From contig CAYPJU010000008.1 of assembly GCA_964411125.1 (NCBI GenBank), forward strand, positions 1 to 64,000: a stretch of 64,000 nt of DNA, read 5' to 3'. The first letter of the stretch is position 1, and each line of letters starts with the position of its first letter. This document shows, piece after piece, positions 1 to 8,697 of this stretch. The stretch comes from JBFIHF01 sp964411125 (lineage in GTDB: Bacteria; Myxococcota_A; Bradymonadia; Bradymonadales; Bradymonadaceae). Below the pieces are notes generated by a model. The model saw only the letters and a program-made list of their open reading frames with translations, was not told the origin of the DNA and searched no databases. The position numbers and the translations under genes were made by a program.

Positions 1-2
1 CC

Positions 3-50
3 TTTACGATCGGCGAGAAGATCGCATATATCGGGTCCCCCACGAGGTAG
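3..50 (+). CDS. possible 3' end of an upstream gene (partial)
   Basis: One open frame runs from the window edge and stops at TAG (48-50), giving about 15 residues (FTIGEKIAYIGSPTR). It sits 10 bases before the next start and on the same strand, so it could be the tail of an upstream operon gene. Nothing about its function can be said from so little, and a chance open frame is equally possible. Confidence 0.25.
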   Translation, partial: FTIGEKIAYIGSPTR

Positions 51-60
51 CGAGGTCGAG

Positions 61-606
61 ATGAGCGACGAAGAAGACAAGTACATCAAGCAGACCGAGA
101 CGGACCAGATCGCACGCATCCGGCGCGAACGGATGTTGGCGGCATTGCGTCAGGAAGAGCGCGAGGGGATCGCGGCGGTGCTTCACACCGACGAAGCGGT
201 CGCCGAGGAAGCGATGGAGCTCGGCTTCGACCGCTCGACGGCCCGCGTCCTGCACCTGGTGCCGCTCATCCAGATGGCGTGGGCGGACGACAGCGTTCAG
301 GAGGGAGAACGCGAGGAGATTCTGAAGATCGCCGACCAGAACGGCATCGAGCGCGGCACACCCGCCTACGAGTTCCTCGAACTTCTCCTGGCGCAGCGCC
401 CGACGGACCTCTTCTTCGAGCGGACGAACCGCGTCATCCGGCACCTGCTCGCGAACAACGCGACCGGCGCGGAGGCGGAGACCCTGATCGAACAGGCTCG
501 TGCGGTGGCCGAAGCGGCCGGTGGGATTCCGATCCTGGGGCTGAACAAGATCTCGAAAGAAGAGCGCGACCTGATCGACAAGTTCGCCAACATCTTCAAG
601 CTCTGA
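61..606 (+). CDS. TerB-like helical protein
   Basis: This 181-residue, highly charged, all-helical protein has no signal peptide and is presumably cytoplasmic. Residues about 65-120 carry the acidic helix pattern typical of TerB/TerB-like domains: AWADDSVQEGEREEI, an Ala-Asp-Asp followed by E-x-E-R-E-E. TerB folds are metal-binding helical bundles found in tellurite-resistance, stress and membrane-associated signalling modules. The start is supported by GAGGTCGAG just before ATG. The next gene follows after 7 bases, so the two are probably co-transcribed. No ter-operon partners (TerC/D/E) are nearby, so a tellurite role should not be assumed. Two further TerB-like proteins are encoded at 15.4-16.2 kb. 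Confidence 0.6.
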   Translation: MSDEEDKYIKQTETDQIARIRRERMLAALRQEEREGIAAVLHTDEAVAEEAMELGFDRSTARVLHLVPLIQMAWADDSVQEGEREEILKIADQNGIERGTPAYEFLELLLAQRPTDLFFERTNRVIRHLLANNATGAEAETLIEQARAVAEAAGGIPILGLNKISKEERDLIDKFANIFKL

Positions 607-613
607 GGACATC

Positions 614-874
614 GTGGCCGACGAACCGACACTCGCTGAGCTTCTCTGCTGCCCCCAATCTCACCAACCACTCTTGCCGGTGACCAAGAAGTGGTGCGAC
701 GACATCAACCGCCGGATCGAAGCGGGCGAGCTGAACGATGATTCCGGGAACGTCGTGGAGGAGTCGATCGATGACGGTTTCGTCACGAACGACGACCGAT
801 TCCTTTACCCCGTGCGAAACGGCGTCCCCAACCTCTTCATCTCCGACCGGATCGTCCTGAAGTCGGCCGACTGA
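614..874 (+). CDS. Trm112-like / UPF0434 small protein
   Basis: An 86-residue protein starting at GTG, with GAGGA of the preceding stop region acting as ribosome binding site. The layout matches the Trm112/YcaR (UPF0434) family: an N-terminal LAELLCCPQSHQPL segment and a C-terminal FLYPVRNGVPNLF segment (compare the family's YPIRDGIP). Trm112 proteins are small scaffolds that activate methyltransferases in eukaryotes and archaea; bacterial homologues are poorly understood. Only one Cys pair is present (CC near residue 11), so full zinc binding is doubtful. It forms a short operon with the TerB-like gene upstream. Confidence 0.7.
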   Translation: MADEPTLAELLCCPQSHQPLLPVTKKWCDDINRRIEAGELNDDSGNVVEESIDDGFVTNDDRFLYPVRNGVPNLFISDRIVLKSAD

Positions 875-1033
875 ACGTGGACCTCGGCTCGGTTCCAGAT
901 CAGGCGTACCGCTGAGCGGGAAAGAAGGCAGGGCACACCCGGCTTGTGCATGGCGCGGCCGGAATGGTAATTGGGCTGAAGCGCACCAAGACTGCCAGAA
1001 TTCTCACCTCCTACGTCGTCAGAGGCCGGCACA

Positions 1034-3544
1034 ATGACCTGGAACGTCGCAGATCTGAAACTGTTCGAAGGGCGACTCTCTCGCACCTGCGAACAACCGT
1101 ACCAAGTACCGACGGGAGCTGGGGAATCTGTTTCTGCTCGTCTGCACCGCGTCATCAACGTCGACTCCGATCCCGCCTTGCTCGATCTGTGGGCATCGGG
1201 CGAGCTGCACCAGGTCGACGACCCTGCGACGGGTGAGACGGTGACGCTGACGATGCCCGTCGTCTGTCACGATCCTTCGAGGCGGCTCTTCGCGCTGCTG
1301 ATCCCGCCGGAGCTTCGCTGGCTCGAGTATCGATTCCGGGCGGACCTCCTGGAGGAGCTCGGGCGCGAGACGAGCGACGTCCCGGCCTACGTCCAGAACT
1401 TCCGTGTCGCTTACGACATCCAGCAGCTGAGGGAGATCGAGAGCGGCGTCCTCGAAGGCAAGCAGCTCGAGGAAGCGAAGGTGGATATCGAGGCGCAAAA
1501 CGAACTCAATCGCCAGCGGGAAGCGATCGCGAAAGAGCGCGAGGAGATCAGGGTCGACCGCGAGCAGCTCGACTCCGTCCGCAAACGGTTCGACAAGGAG
1601 CGCTCCCAGCTCGATCAGATGCAGGACCAGGTGCAAGCCGAGCGGGTCGAGCTCGATCGGCTCAAAGCGGAGATCGCCGAGGAGCGTCGACAGCTTCAGG
1701 CGGCGCAGTTGAACGCGGAGGGACGGGAGCTCGCACAGGCGCAGACAGGGGACAGCCAGACCGAGGAGAGCACGCAGGTCGTCACGGAGGACCAGATCAT
1801 CGTGGTCGACGAGTCGGAGCTGGAGGATTCGTTCGCCGAAGATTCGATCGTCGAGGAGGTCAGCCCGCAGGACGCGTTCAGCGGGATCGACATCGAGCCG
1901 AGCGAACGGGCCCCTCAAAAGCTTCGGGACCTTCTCTCTGGAGACCGCAACCGGGCGGTCAAGATCGTGCGCAGCCGCGTGATGGGCATCGCCCAACTCC
2001 CCGAAAGAGAGATCGCGAAGCTCACGGACGGTGAGCCGCACTTCTTCATCCAGCTTCATCAGGTGGACGGATTTCCGCTGATCGTCCTGCTGCTCGCGCA
2101 GATCGACGAAGACGGTCAGACGACGTCGAAGTTCGCATGGCCGCTCGACCCTTCGGACGACGCGGACCGTGTGATCCTCGATCGCCTGCGGCGCGAGGCC
2201 GTGCTCACCCTGGCATTTTACGACCCGAAGGGAGTGCGCTCGGGAGCGCTGGACATCCGCACGCCGCTCGCCTCCAACGTAGACTGGCTGAGAAAGCGAG
2301 CGGACGAGTTGTTGTCGCAGACGCCCCGCCGCCCGGCGAAGGCGCTCGAGACGATCATCAAGGACGACTTCGAGCACCTGGGGAAGATGCAGCATCCGTT
2401 CAGTCCGTCGAGCTTCACGAAGCTCGACGCTCCCTCGGAGGTGAAGCTCGCCGCGGGAATCGTGGGCTACTGGTCGACCGACGAACAGTTCGCGTATCTC
2501 ATCGGCAACCGGTCGTTCCCGCTGCATCAGTTCCGGACGATCCAGGAGGGGGTGGCCCGCGCCGCGACGGAGGCGGGCATCTTCATCAACGGACCGCTGC
2601 GAAAGGTCGCCCGGGACTTGCGCATCGCGAAGAGCGACGAAGCTTTGCTCGAGCTACTGATCGCGAACTTCGCGGAGACGTCGATCTCGATTCGTCAGAA
2701 CGACCTGGAGCCGGCCGACCAGTGGGACAACTGGGAGAACCTGCTCGCCCTGGGAGACCAGATCGGAGTGGCGGCAGACCCCGACGTCGTCGAGCTTGCC
2801 GAGGTGAGTCTCAAGCGCGCGCAGGAAGCTGAAGAGCTGGTCGAGCGCTTCGAGAACGAAGCGACGACGATCGAGGACCCGCGAGCCCGGCTCGACCATG
2901 GAGACCTCGTCGTATCGAAGCACTCGGAGTCGACCGGTGTGACGTACTTCCTGCCCCACGATGCCGTGCTGGACACGTTCGACGACCTCGCGTCGATGCC
3001 GAGGGAAGACCTGGAGTTGTTGCTCAACGATTCCAATGGTCGGCTCGAAGCCGCGCAGATGCTGATCGAGCGGTTTGGTGGGACGGTGACGCCGAAAGTC
3101 CTCGAGAAGTGCGAGGAGATGACCGAAGGAGAGGTCGCCGCGCTCGCCAGCTTCCTGGAGACGAAAGCGGGCGCCCTGGAAGGGGAGCTGGTCCGCGCCG
3201 TCGAATCGTCGGGGCCGAGCGGGGTTTACGTAGCGGCGTCGGCGTTGGCGAAGGTTCGCAGCACGAGCGCGATTCCGGCGCTGCTCGATGCCTACGGGGA
3301 CCCCAAGCGGGTCACCGACCCCGAGCGCCTCGCCCTGGCGATCGCCAGCTTTGGCGACAAGCTACTCCCCTCCCTCAAGCGGGCGGTGAAACGCGACGGA
3401 CCCAACGAAAAGTTGGTGACGCTGCTCGCCCACCTCGAGGACGAGGCCGAAGGGACGCTGCAGGATCTCTCCCGCGATCGAAGCAAGAACCTGCGCGAAG
3501 CGGCGAAGCTCGCGCGCCAGCAACGCCAATCGAAGACGGCATGA
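1034..3544 (+). CDS. CpXC-like/coiled-coil/HEAT-repeat protein
   Basis: An 836-residue cytoplasmic-looking protein. Residues about 15-135 follow the CpXC domain pattern (vINVDSDPALLDLWASGELH, then MPVVCHDPSRRLFALLIPPE), but the usual CxC and CPxCG zinc ligands are missing or replaced. Residues about 140-235 are a long coiled coil with heptads rich in E, R, Q and L. An acidic linker follows (about 240-300). The middle (about 300-640) is unrecognised. The C-terminus (about 690-830) looks like HEAT/armadillo helices, for example SAIPALLDAYGDP. The start at 1034 is followed by good coding sequence, but no strong Shine-Dalgarno was seen. A scaffold or regulatory role is inference. Confidence 0.6.
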   Translation: MTWNVADLKLFEGRLSRTCEQPYQVPTGAGESVSARLHRVINVDSDPALLDLWASGELHQVDDPATGETVTLTMPVVCHDPSRRLFALLIPPELRWLEYRFRADLLEELGRETSDVPAYVQNFRVAYDIQQLREIESGVLEGKQLEEAKVDIEAQNELNRQREAIAKEREEIRVDREQLDSVRKRFDKERSQLDQMQDQVQAERVELDRLKAEIAEERRQLQAAQLNAEGRELAQAQTGDSQTEESTQVVTEDQIIVVDESELEDSFAEDSIVEEVSPQDAFSGIDIEPSERAPQKLRDLLSGDRNRAVKIVRSRVMGIAQLPEREIAKLTDGEPHFFIQLHQVDGFPLIVLLLAQIDEDGQTTSKFAWPLDPSDDADRVILDRLRREAVLTLAFYDPKGVRSGALDIRTPLASNVDWLRKRADELLSQTPRRPAKALETIIKDDFEHLGKMQHPFSPSSFTKLDAPSEVKLAAGIVGYWSTDEQFAYLIGNRSFPLHQFRTIQEGVARAATEAGIFINGPLRKVARDLRIAKSDEALLELLIANFAETSISIRQNDLEPADQWDNWENLLALGDQIGVAADPDVVELAEVSLKRAQEAEELVERFENEATTIEDPRARLDHGDLVVSKHSESTGVTYFLPHDAVLDTFDDLASMPREDLELLLNDSNGRLEAAQMLIERFGGTVTPKVLEKCEEMTEGEVAALASFLETKAGALEGELVRAVESSGPSGVYVAASALAKVRSTSAIPALLDAYGDPKRVTDPERLALAIASFGDKLLPSLKRAVKRDGPNEKLVTLLAHLEDEAEGTLQDLSRDRSKNLREAAKLARQQRQSKTA

Positions 3545-3574
3545 CGCGGCTCTTTCGCCCATCCCTCATGCGGG

Positions 3575-3580
3575 TATACT
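3575..3580 (+). promoter_or_regulatory. -10-like hexamer TATACT
   Basis: TATACT lies 26 bases before the metallophosphoesterase start and just after the previous gene's stop; AGGAG at 3595-3599 is the likely ribosome binding site. No convincing -35 box is visible at 16-18 bases upstream, so this is only a candidate promoter element. Confidence 0.25.
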
Positions 3581-3605
3581 CTTCGACCCGGCCCAGGAGT
3601 GACCG

Positions 3606-4346
3606 ATGAAAGTCGGAATATTCAGCGACGTACATTCCAACATCGAAGCGATGACGACGGTTCGGGAGGCCTACGAAGACCTCGAATTCGACATCGACAT
3701 GTTCGTCTGTCTGGGCGACGTGGTGGGTTACGGCGCCGACCCCAACGCCTGCTGCGACGTGGTACGAGAGATCGCCGAGTACACGATCCTGGGGAACCAC
3801 GACGCGGCCGTCTGCGGTCGCATGAATTACGCGTTCTACTACGAGGCGGCGCGCAGCGCGCTCGACTGGCACGCACGACAGTTGCGCGACGAACACCACG
3901 ACTGGCTCAAGGAGCTGCCGTACAAGCAGGATTGGAACGACGTCGCCTTCTGTCACGGCTCCCCCGTGAACCTGGAAGATTTCGAGTACGTGTTCAACGT
4001 CCATCACGCGACGGGGCTCATCAGCCATTGGGACGACCTGCAGCGGATCACGTTCATCGGCCACTCTCACCTCACCAAGGCTTTCAGCCTGCACCCGACC
4101 GAGGGTGCGGTGGAGCTGGAGGGTCCGGTGCTTCGATTCGACGAGGATCACAAATTCGTCGTAACGGTCGGGTCGGTGGGGCAGCCGCGGGACAACGACA
4201 ACCGAGCATGCTTCGGCGTGTTCGACACGGAAGAAGACACATTCACCTATTTCCGGCGCGAGTACGACATTCGGACGGCCGCTCGAAAGATCTTCGAGTC
4301 CGACCTTTCGAGCGACTTCGCCAAACGCCTGTTTTTCGGAATCTGA
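3606..4346 (+). CDS. metallophosphoesterase (YfcE/calcineurin-like family)
   Basis: A 246-residue protein with a complete set of metallophosphoesterase motifs: D8-x-H10 (FSDVHSN), GDVVGYG with D38, GNHD with N64/H65/D66, H117 (CHGSP) and GHSH with H153/H155. These bind two metal ions and hydrolyse phosphomono- or diesters; the substrate cannot be told from sequence. It has no signal peptide and should be cytoplasmic. The stop codon overlaps the queD start by one base (TGATG), so the two genes are translationally coupled. A good AGGAG site precedes the ATG. Confidence 0.88.
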   Translation: MKVGIFSDVHSNIEAMTTVREAYEDLEFDIDMFVCLGDVVGYGADPNACCDVVREIAEYTILGNHDAAVCGRMNYAFYYEAARSALDWHARQLRDEHHDWLKELPYKQDWNDVAFCHGSPVNLEDFEYVFNVHHATGLISHWDDLQRITFIGHSHLTKAFSLHPTEGAVELEGPVLRFDEDHKFVVTVGSVGQPRDNDNRACFGVFDTEEDTFTYFRREYDIRTAARKIFESDLSSDFAKRLFFGI

Positions 4347-4705
4347 TGCGCGTCGAGCTACGCAAGACATTTCGGTTCGAGTCGGCCCACATGCTGCCGA
4401 AGGTCCCCGAGGGGCACAAATGCCGTCGGTTGCACGGTCACTCCTACGCCGTCACGGTGGAGTGCGCCGGAGAATGCGACGAGGAGATGGGATGGCTCAT
4501 CGACTACGCCGACATCAAGGCGGCGTTTCAGCCGCTGTGGGAGCAGCTCGACCACCGTTACCTGAACGAGATCGAAGGACTGTCGAACCCGACCAGCGAA
4601 GTCCTCGCCGCCTGGATTTGGAAGCGGCTCGAACCGGCGCTTCCCCACCTTTCGGCCGTCACCGTTCACGAGACATGCACCTCCGAGTGCACCTTTCGCG
4701 GTTGA
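4346..4705 (+). CDS. queD: 6-carboxy-5,6,7,8-tetrahydropterin synthase
   Basis: A 119-residue 6-pyruvoyl-tetrahydropterin synthase-like enzyme that converts dihydroneopterin triphosphate to 6-carboxytetrahydropterin, the first committed step to preQ0 and queuosine. The zinc ligands H15 (ESAHML), H30 and H32 (LHGHSY) are present, as are catalytic Cys26, the LDHRYLN Asp-His pair (69/70) and Glu109. NPTSEVLAAWIW matches the family's substrate-pocket helix. Length is normal. The ATG overlaps the upstream stop. Other queuosine genes (queC, queE, queF) are not in the window. Confidence 0.9.
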   Translation: MRVELRKTFRFESAHMLPKVPEGHKCRRLHGHSYAVTVECAGECDEEMGWLIDYADIKAAFQPLWEQLDHRYLNEIEGLSNPTSEVLAAWIWKRLEPALPHLSAVTVHETCTSECTFRG

Positions 4706-4742
4706 ACCAGCGTCATCGCCTCCAAACTGGTAAGATCGCGCC

Positions 4743-5231
4743 ATGAGTGATTCGAAAAGCGAAACGAAGACGATAACGACGAACCGCAAGGCTCTTCACA
4801 ACTACTTCGTCGACGAAGAGTACGAAGCGGGGTTGGTGCTGCTCGGAACCGAGGTGAAGTCTTTGCGCGAGTCGAGGGTCGAGCTGACCGATGCGTACGG
4901 GCGGTTCGAGAACAACGAGCTCTGGCTCGTGAACGCGCACATCGCGCCCTACCCTCACGGCACGCACGTCAACCACGAGCCCGACCGACCTCGTAAGCTG
5001 TTGATGCACCGCCGAGAGCTCAATCGGCTCCGCAACAAGATCGAGACGGCCGGCTTCACGCTGATCCCGCTCGAGCTCTATTTCAAGGGGTCGAACGTGA
5101 AAGCGCGCATCGGGCTTTGTCGCGGCAAGAAGTTGTTCGACAAGCGCGAGTCGATCCGCAAGCGGGAAGCTGCGCGTGAGATTGCCCGAAAGACGCAAGA
5201 CGCCCGCCGAAGCTCGACGCCGAAGAAATAG
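4743..5231 (+). CDS. smpB: SsrA-binding protein SmpB
   Basis: A 162-residue protein matching SmpB throughout: NRKALHNYFVDEEYEAGLVL near the N-terminus, GTEVKSLRES, AHIAPYPHGTHVNHEP, and a basic C-terminal tail (KRESIRKREAAREIARK) that folds into the decoding centre. SmpB binds tmRNA and delivers it to stalled ribosomes for trans-translation. It ends 2 bases before the FHA-protein start. I did not see an ssrA gene in this window. Confidence 0.95.
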   Translation: MSDSKSETKTITTNRKALHNYFVDEEYEAGLVLLGTEVKSLRESRVELTDAYGRFENNELWLVNAHIAPYPHGTHVNHEPDRPRKLLMHRRELNRLRNKIETAGFTLIPLELYFKGSNVKARIGLCRGKKLFDKRESIRKREAAREIARKTQDARRSSTPKK

Positions 5232-5233
5232 GC

Positions 5234-6082
5234 ATGCCCCCGCGCGTCCCTCTCCTCACCCTCATCATCGACGCCCAGGGCGAGCATCGTCGGATCGAGA
5301 TCTTCGACTGGCGTACGGTGATCGGCCGAAGCTCGAAGAACGACGTTCAGATCGTGGCGAAGCAAGTCTCCAAGATTCATGCTTCCGTCGAGATCGACGA
5401 TGGGATCCCTTACGTCCGTGACCTCGGGAGCCGAAACGGCGTGCAGGTCAACGGTGTCGACATCGGTCGAAGCCGACAGCTCGGTCCGGGCGACGTCATC
5501 TCGATCGGCGAGGCGCAACTGTTGGTGGATGGCAACTCGATCCTCTTTCAGCCCGCCGCGGCGCAGACAGCCCTGCAGAACCTGCTCGATCAAGAGGCGA
5601 AGATCAGACGGCGGCGGCGCACGGAGAACCGCAAGGCCGCGAGTCGGGAGGGCGGAACGGTCAACGAGTCGATCGAGACGACCCGACAGGCCGCGGTGCT
5701 GATCGGCGAGCCACTCGGCTTCTCGTCGGGAGCGCGGGCGGTCGTTCGATTGTTGCGGATCGCGGACGACTTCGGCCCACGTACGATCGCACGCATCGAA
5801 CCCTTCTTGCTGCAGACCGAGCTCGGTCACCGCGTCTGGATTCGACCGTTGCGGGACGTGGAGCTCGCCAACATCGACGCCTTCCCCGAAGCCCAGGATT
5901 TCTGGGTGGACGAGCCGGAGGATTTTCATCGTGCCAGCGGTCAGATCTTGCAGCGCAGGCACCTCTACCTGCCCGCTCCCCTCAAGGTGGTCTCGGTGAC
6001 GGAAACTCTTCCGACGCCGGACGGGAAGCCGGTCTTCAGCGAGGCGTCGGCCGCTCAACCCATCGTCCTCTCTCCTGCGTGA
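5234..6082 (+). CDS. FHA-domain protein
   Basis: A 282-residue protein. Residues about 10-100 form a forkhead-associated domain with the conserved phosphothreonine-binding pieces: GRSSKNDV, a KIHASV Ser/His site, and LGSRNGVQVNG. FHA domains recognise phosphothreonine, so this is a likely reader of Ser/Thr kinase signalling, which the four kinases at 20-41 kb make plausible; no direct link is shown. Residues about 115-135 are basic (KIRRRRRTENRK). The C-terminal 130 residues are unrecognised. It starts 2 bases after smpB and converges with the beta-barrel gene on the other strand. Confidence 0.85.
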   Translation: MPPRVPLLTLIIDAQGEHRRIEIFDWRTVIGRSSKNDVQIVAKQVSKIHASVEIDDGIPYVRDLGSRNGVQVNGVDIGRSRQLGPGDVISIGEAQLLVDGNSILFQPAAAQTALQNLLDQEAKIRRRRRTENRKAASREGGTVNESIETTRQAAVLIGEPLGFSSGARAVVRLLRIADDFGPRTIARIEPFLLQTELGHRVWIRPLRDVELANIDAFPEAQDFWVDEPEDFHRASGQILQRRHLYLPAPLKVVSVTETLPTPDGKPVFSEASAAQPIVLSPA

Positions 6083-6085
6083 GGC

Positions 6086-7858
6086 TCAGAAGATCCCCGA
6101 GATGCCGAAGCTCAGGTGGTCGTTGTCGTCGTAGATCCCGCCGAGGGTGAGCCGTTCCTCGGGGTCGGGACCGGCGAACAGCGTGTAGCCGACGCTCGCG
6201 GTGAAGGCATCGAGAAACCGCCGTGACAACGAGACGCCCCCGATACCGTCGCCGTGCGACGCGTTGAAGACCCCGCCGATCTGGAGCCGGGTGTCGATCC
6301 ACGGGATCGACCATAGGATTGCACCCGCGACGCCGTGGGTGCCGTCCCCGACGATGAGCAGGGGATCGTCGGCGCTCCCCCGCAGGTCTTCGTCCACGAA
6401 CGCCTCGGTGATGCTGCTGTCCGACGCGAAGGGGCGATCCCAGAACCCTTCGAGGGTAATGGTGAGGACGTCGTCCTCGCTCTCGAGCCGTTCCCACGAG
6501 AGTCCCAGGGCCGAGCTGACGGTCGGCCGTCGCACCGCGCGGAGGCTCTCCGTCAGATACGTTTTTCGGGCAAAGCCCGCCACGTCTGCCCGCACTCCGA
6601 TCGGGCCGACGTACCTGGCGAAGTCGACCAACAGCATGTCGAGCCGCCGGAAATCGGACGCGAAGAGAGGGTCGCCCGCAGCCGCCGTCTCGGCGATCGA
6701 ATCGGTCACCTGGCGCAGCTCCGGGTTCCGGACGAAGAAGCCGAGCAGGTCGAAATCCTGCAGCACCTGTCCGTCGTCGAGCACGGTGGCGAAGAGGGTT
6801 CGGAGGTCGTCGTCGATGACGGTGAACGGTGTGCGGTCCCAACCATGCCAGTACCCGAGGCCGACGTCGGTGTTGAGAAACGTCGCAGTTGCTCGAAGTC
6901 CGAGGCTCGCGTTGTTGGGCACCTCGTCGGGGACGCTCGTTCCCAGGATCAGCGGCTGCACGTCGTCGACGATGGAATCGTCGACCACCCCGCCGAGAAG
7001 CACGTCGATCGGGAACTCGTCCTGCACGACCGGGTTGCGCGACGTGAGGAGCGAAGAATCGCGGCCGAAGGCCCAGACGCGGTTCGGCTCGAAGAACGGG
7101 ACGAGCAGTCCCTGGACGCTCCAGTTCGCGCCCGAGTAGGTCAGGTCCACCGTGAGTTGCGGAATTCGTTCGGGCGCCGACATCGTCGAGATCGACGTCT
7201 GGTCGACGGGGTTCACGACGTCGCCCGGTCGGCTGAGGTCGGTACTCCCCCAGCGGGTCACCAGGTTCCCGACCGCGATCGACCAGGCGTCCCAGATCCA
7301 GAGGGCGTAGGCTTCGCCGAGTCTCGCGTCGAAAGAGGCGCGGGCGTCCGTCGCGTTGATCAGGACATCGACCTCGTCCGGGTTCTCCTTCGCCCCGACC
7401 CAGTGGCGAAAGTTACCCTCGACCACGACCCGGAACGAGTCCGACGCGTCCCACTCGAGGGCCAAGTCGAAGTACGAGGACACCTCCACGATATCCTCGG
7501 GGTGAGGATCGAAGCTGGAATCCACGTCGAGTCGCGTTCCCCACGCACCGAGGAACTGGACGTTCTGGAAGACGGGGACAGTCCCTTCGACTTGTGGGGT
7601 CGCGGGGTCCACGGCGCAGTTTGGGTTCTCCGGATCGCAGATCGTCTCGGTGACGCTCGGCGGCGTTAGATCTCCCGACGGCGCACACGCCGGGTTCTCG
7701 GGATCGCAGATTGTCTCACTCCCGGCGGCGTCCGCAGGCTCGATGGATGGGGTCGGATTGCACCCTGGATTCTCGGGATCGCAGATGACCTCCTGGGCGC
7801 CCGCGGTCGAGGCGAAGAGGAGCGTCGTTGCAGTGAAGATCGGGAGGAGGAGCCGCAT
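6086..7858 (-). CDS. outer-membrane beta-barrel protein (DUF1302-like)
   Basis: A 590-residue exported protein. The start at 7858 is preceded by GAGG; a signal peptide ends at TAGAQ. The mature N-terminus carries three spaced copies of ICDPENPxC within 75 residues, an unusual Cys-containing repeat. The remainder has alternating aromatic/hydrophobic strands and ends in GISGIF with a terminal Phe, as expected of outer-membrane beta barrels. The order (LolA-like gene upstream, barrel downstream) resembles pairs in which a DUF1302-type barrel accompanies a LolA-like protein and an exporter. No exporter is visible here. The specific family call is tentative. Confidence 0.6.
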   Translation of the reverse strand: MRLLLPIFTATTLLFASTAGAQEVICDPENPGCNPTPSIEPADAAGSETICDPENPACAPSGDLTPPSVTETICDPENPNCAVDPATPQVEGTVPVFQNVQFLGAWGTRLDVDSSFDPHPEDIVEVSSYFDLALEWDASDSFRVVVEGNFRHWVGAKENPDEVDVLINATDARASFDARLGEAYALWIWDAWSIAVGNLVTRWGSTDLSRPGDVVNPVDQTSISTMSAPERIPQLTVDLTYSGANWSVQGLLVPFFEPNRVWAFGRDSSLLTSRNPVVQDEFPIDVLLGGVVDDSIVDDVQPLILGTSVPDEVPNNASLGLRATATFLNTDVGLGYWHGWDRTPFTVIDDDLRTLFATVLDDGQVLQDFDLLGFFVRNPELRQVTDSIAETAAAGDPLFASDFRRLDMLLVDFARYVGPIGVRADVAGFARKTYLTESLRAVRRPTVSSALGLSWERLESEDDVLTITLEGFWDRPFASDSSITEAFVDEDLRGSADDPLLIVGDGTHGVAGAILWSIPWIDTRLQIGGVFNASHGDGIGGVSLSRRFLDAFTASVGYTLFAGPDPEERLTLGGIYDDNDHLSFGISGIF

Positions 7859-7923
7859 GCCGCCCATCCTCGGTCAGAACGAGGCTTTGTGCCAGCCGAG
7901 CAGGTGCCCGACGACGACTCCCC

Positions 7924-8697
7924 TCACTTGCCGAGGGAGTCCTTGTTGAACGTGGCGTCGGGGATCTCCCCCTCGCTGTCGAGCGCCCCGATGGCGATGG
8001 TGGTGAAGCCGCCGGCAGCCGGACGCAGGGTCATCTGGCTAGCGTATGATGTGCCATCTTCGGTCTTGTCGAGCTTCTCGACGAAGAGCGTTTTGACCAC
8101 CTTGTCGTTCTTGCCGAAGAATTTCACCTTCAGGGGGATGTAGTCCGACTTCCGGACGTAGACGACGACCGAACTGTAGTCGGACTTCGTCCCCTTTTTC
8201 GGGGTGGACCGAACCACGAAGACTTCGTTGGCTCCGATCTTCTCGTCGGCGAGCTTCTCGTAGTCGCCTTCCTGCAGGTCGCGCGACTCGAGATCGGCGT
8301 AGGTGAAATGGGAACCGAGGAAGGCACCGTTCTTCTGCCCTCCCTCGATCCTGCGAGTCACTTTGAAGGCCGGGAGGAACATCCAAACATCGTCCTCCCC
8401 CTCTTTCTCGGCGAAGAGAAACGCCTGCCCCCTGACCTCCTTCGGTTCGGTCAGGGTGACGAGCGTGCGGGTCTTGTCGTCGAACTTCTTCGACTTCACG
8501 TCGAGTGACCGAACACGCTGGTCCCCTTTCGCGTCCTGGATCGTGAGGGTCAATTGGGCCTTGCCCGACTGGAATCCCATCGCGTTGTGTTCGAGCGATT
8601 TGTCGATGATCTCCTGTGCGGTCTGGGCGGACGCGCCGGCTGCGATACCGGTCAGCAACAGGGCTGCGAAGGCTGCGACGAGGTTGGAGTGTTTCAT
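7924..8697 (-). CDS. LolA-like outer-membrane lipoprotein-sorting protein
   Basis: A 257-residue periplasmic protein with a signal peptide ending at GASAQ. The pattern TAQEIIDKSLEHN followed by alternating strands (MFLPAFKVTRRIEG, FTYADLESRDL) is characteristic of the LolA-like family once annotated as outer membrane lipoprotein-sorting protein. Such proteins form half-open beta barrels that carry acylated or lipidic ligands across the periplasm. The ATG overlaps the cysK stop by 4 bases, so it is translationally coupled to cysteine synthase, an odd pairing. The ligand is unknown. Confidence 0.75.
   Translation of the reverse strand: MKHSNLVAAFAALLLTGIAAGASAQTAQEIIDKSLEHNAMGFQSGKAQLTLTIQDAKGDQRVRSLDVKSKKFDDKTRTLVTLTEPKEVRGQAFLFAEKEGEDDVWMFLPAFKVTRRIEGGQKNGAFLGSHFTYADLESRDLQEGDYEKLADEKIGANEVFVVRSTPKKGTKSDYSSVVVYVRKSDYIPLKVKFFGKNDKVVKTLFVEKLDKTEDGTSYASQMTLRPAAGGFTTIAIGALDSEGEIPDATFNKDSLGK

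Noticed and set aside
61..606. Tellurite-resistance operon
   Set aside because: TerB-like folds are present but no terC, terD or terE.
1019..2527. Long open frame opposite the CpXC/HEAT gene (502 codons, minus strand)
   Set aside because: Antisense shadow of a high-GC gene; composition is Arg/Leu/Val-rich without any recognised motif, while the plus strand has a clear coiled coil and codon bias.
4700..5240. ssrA (tmRNA) next to smpB
   Set aside because: Adjacency occurs in some genomes, but the flanks here are taken by queD and the FHA gene with no room.
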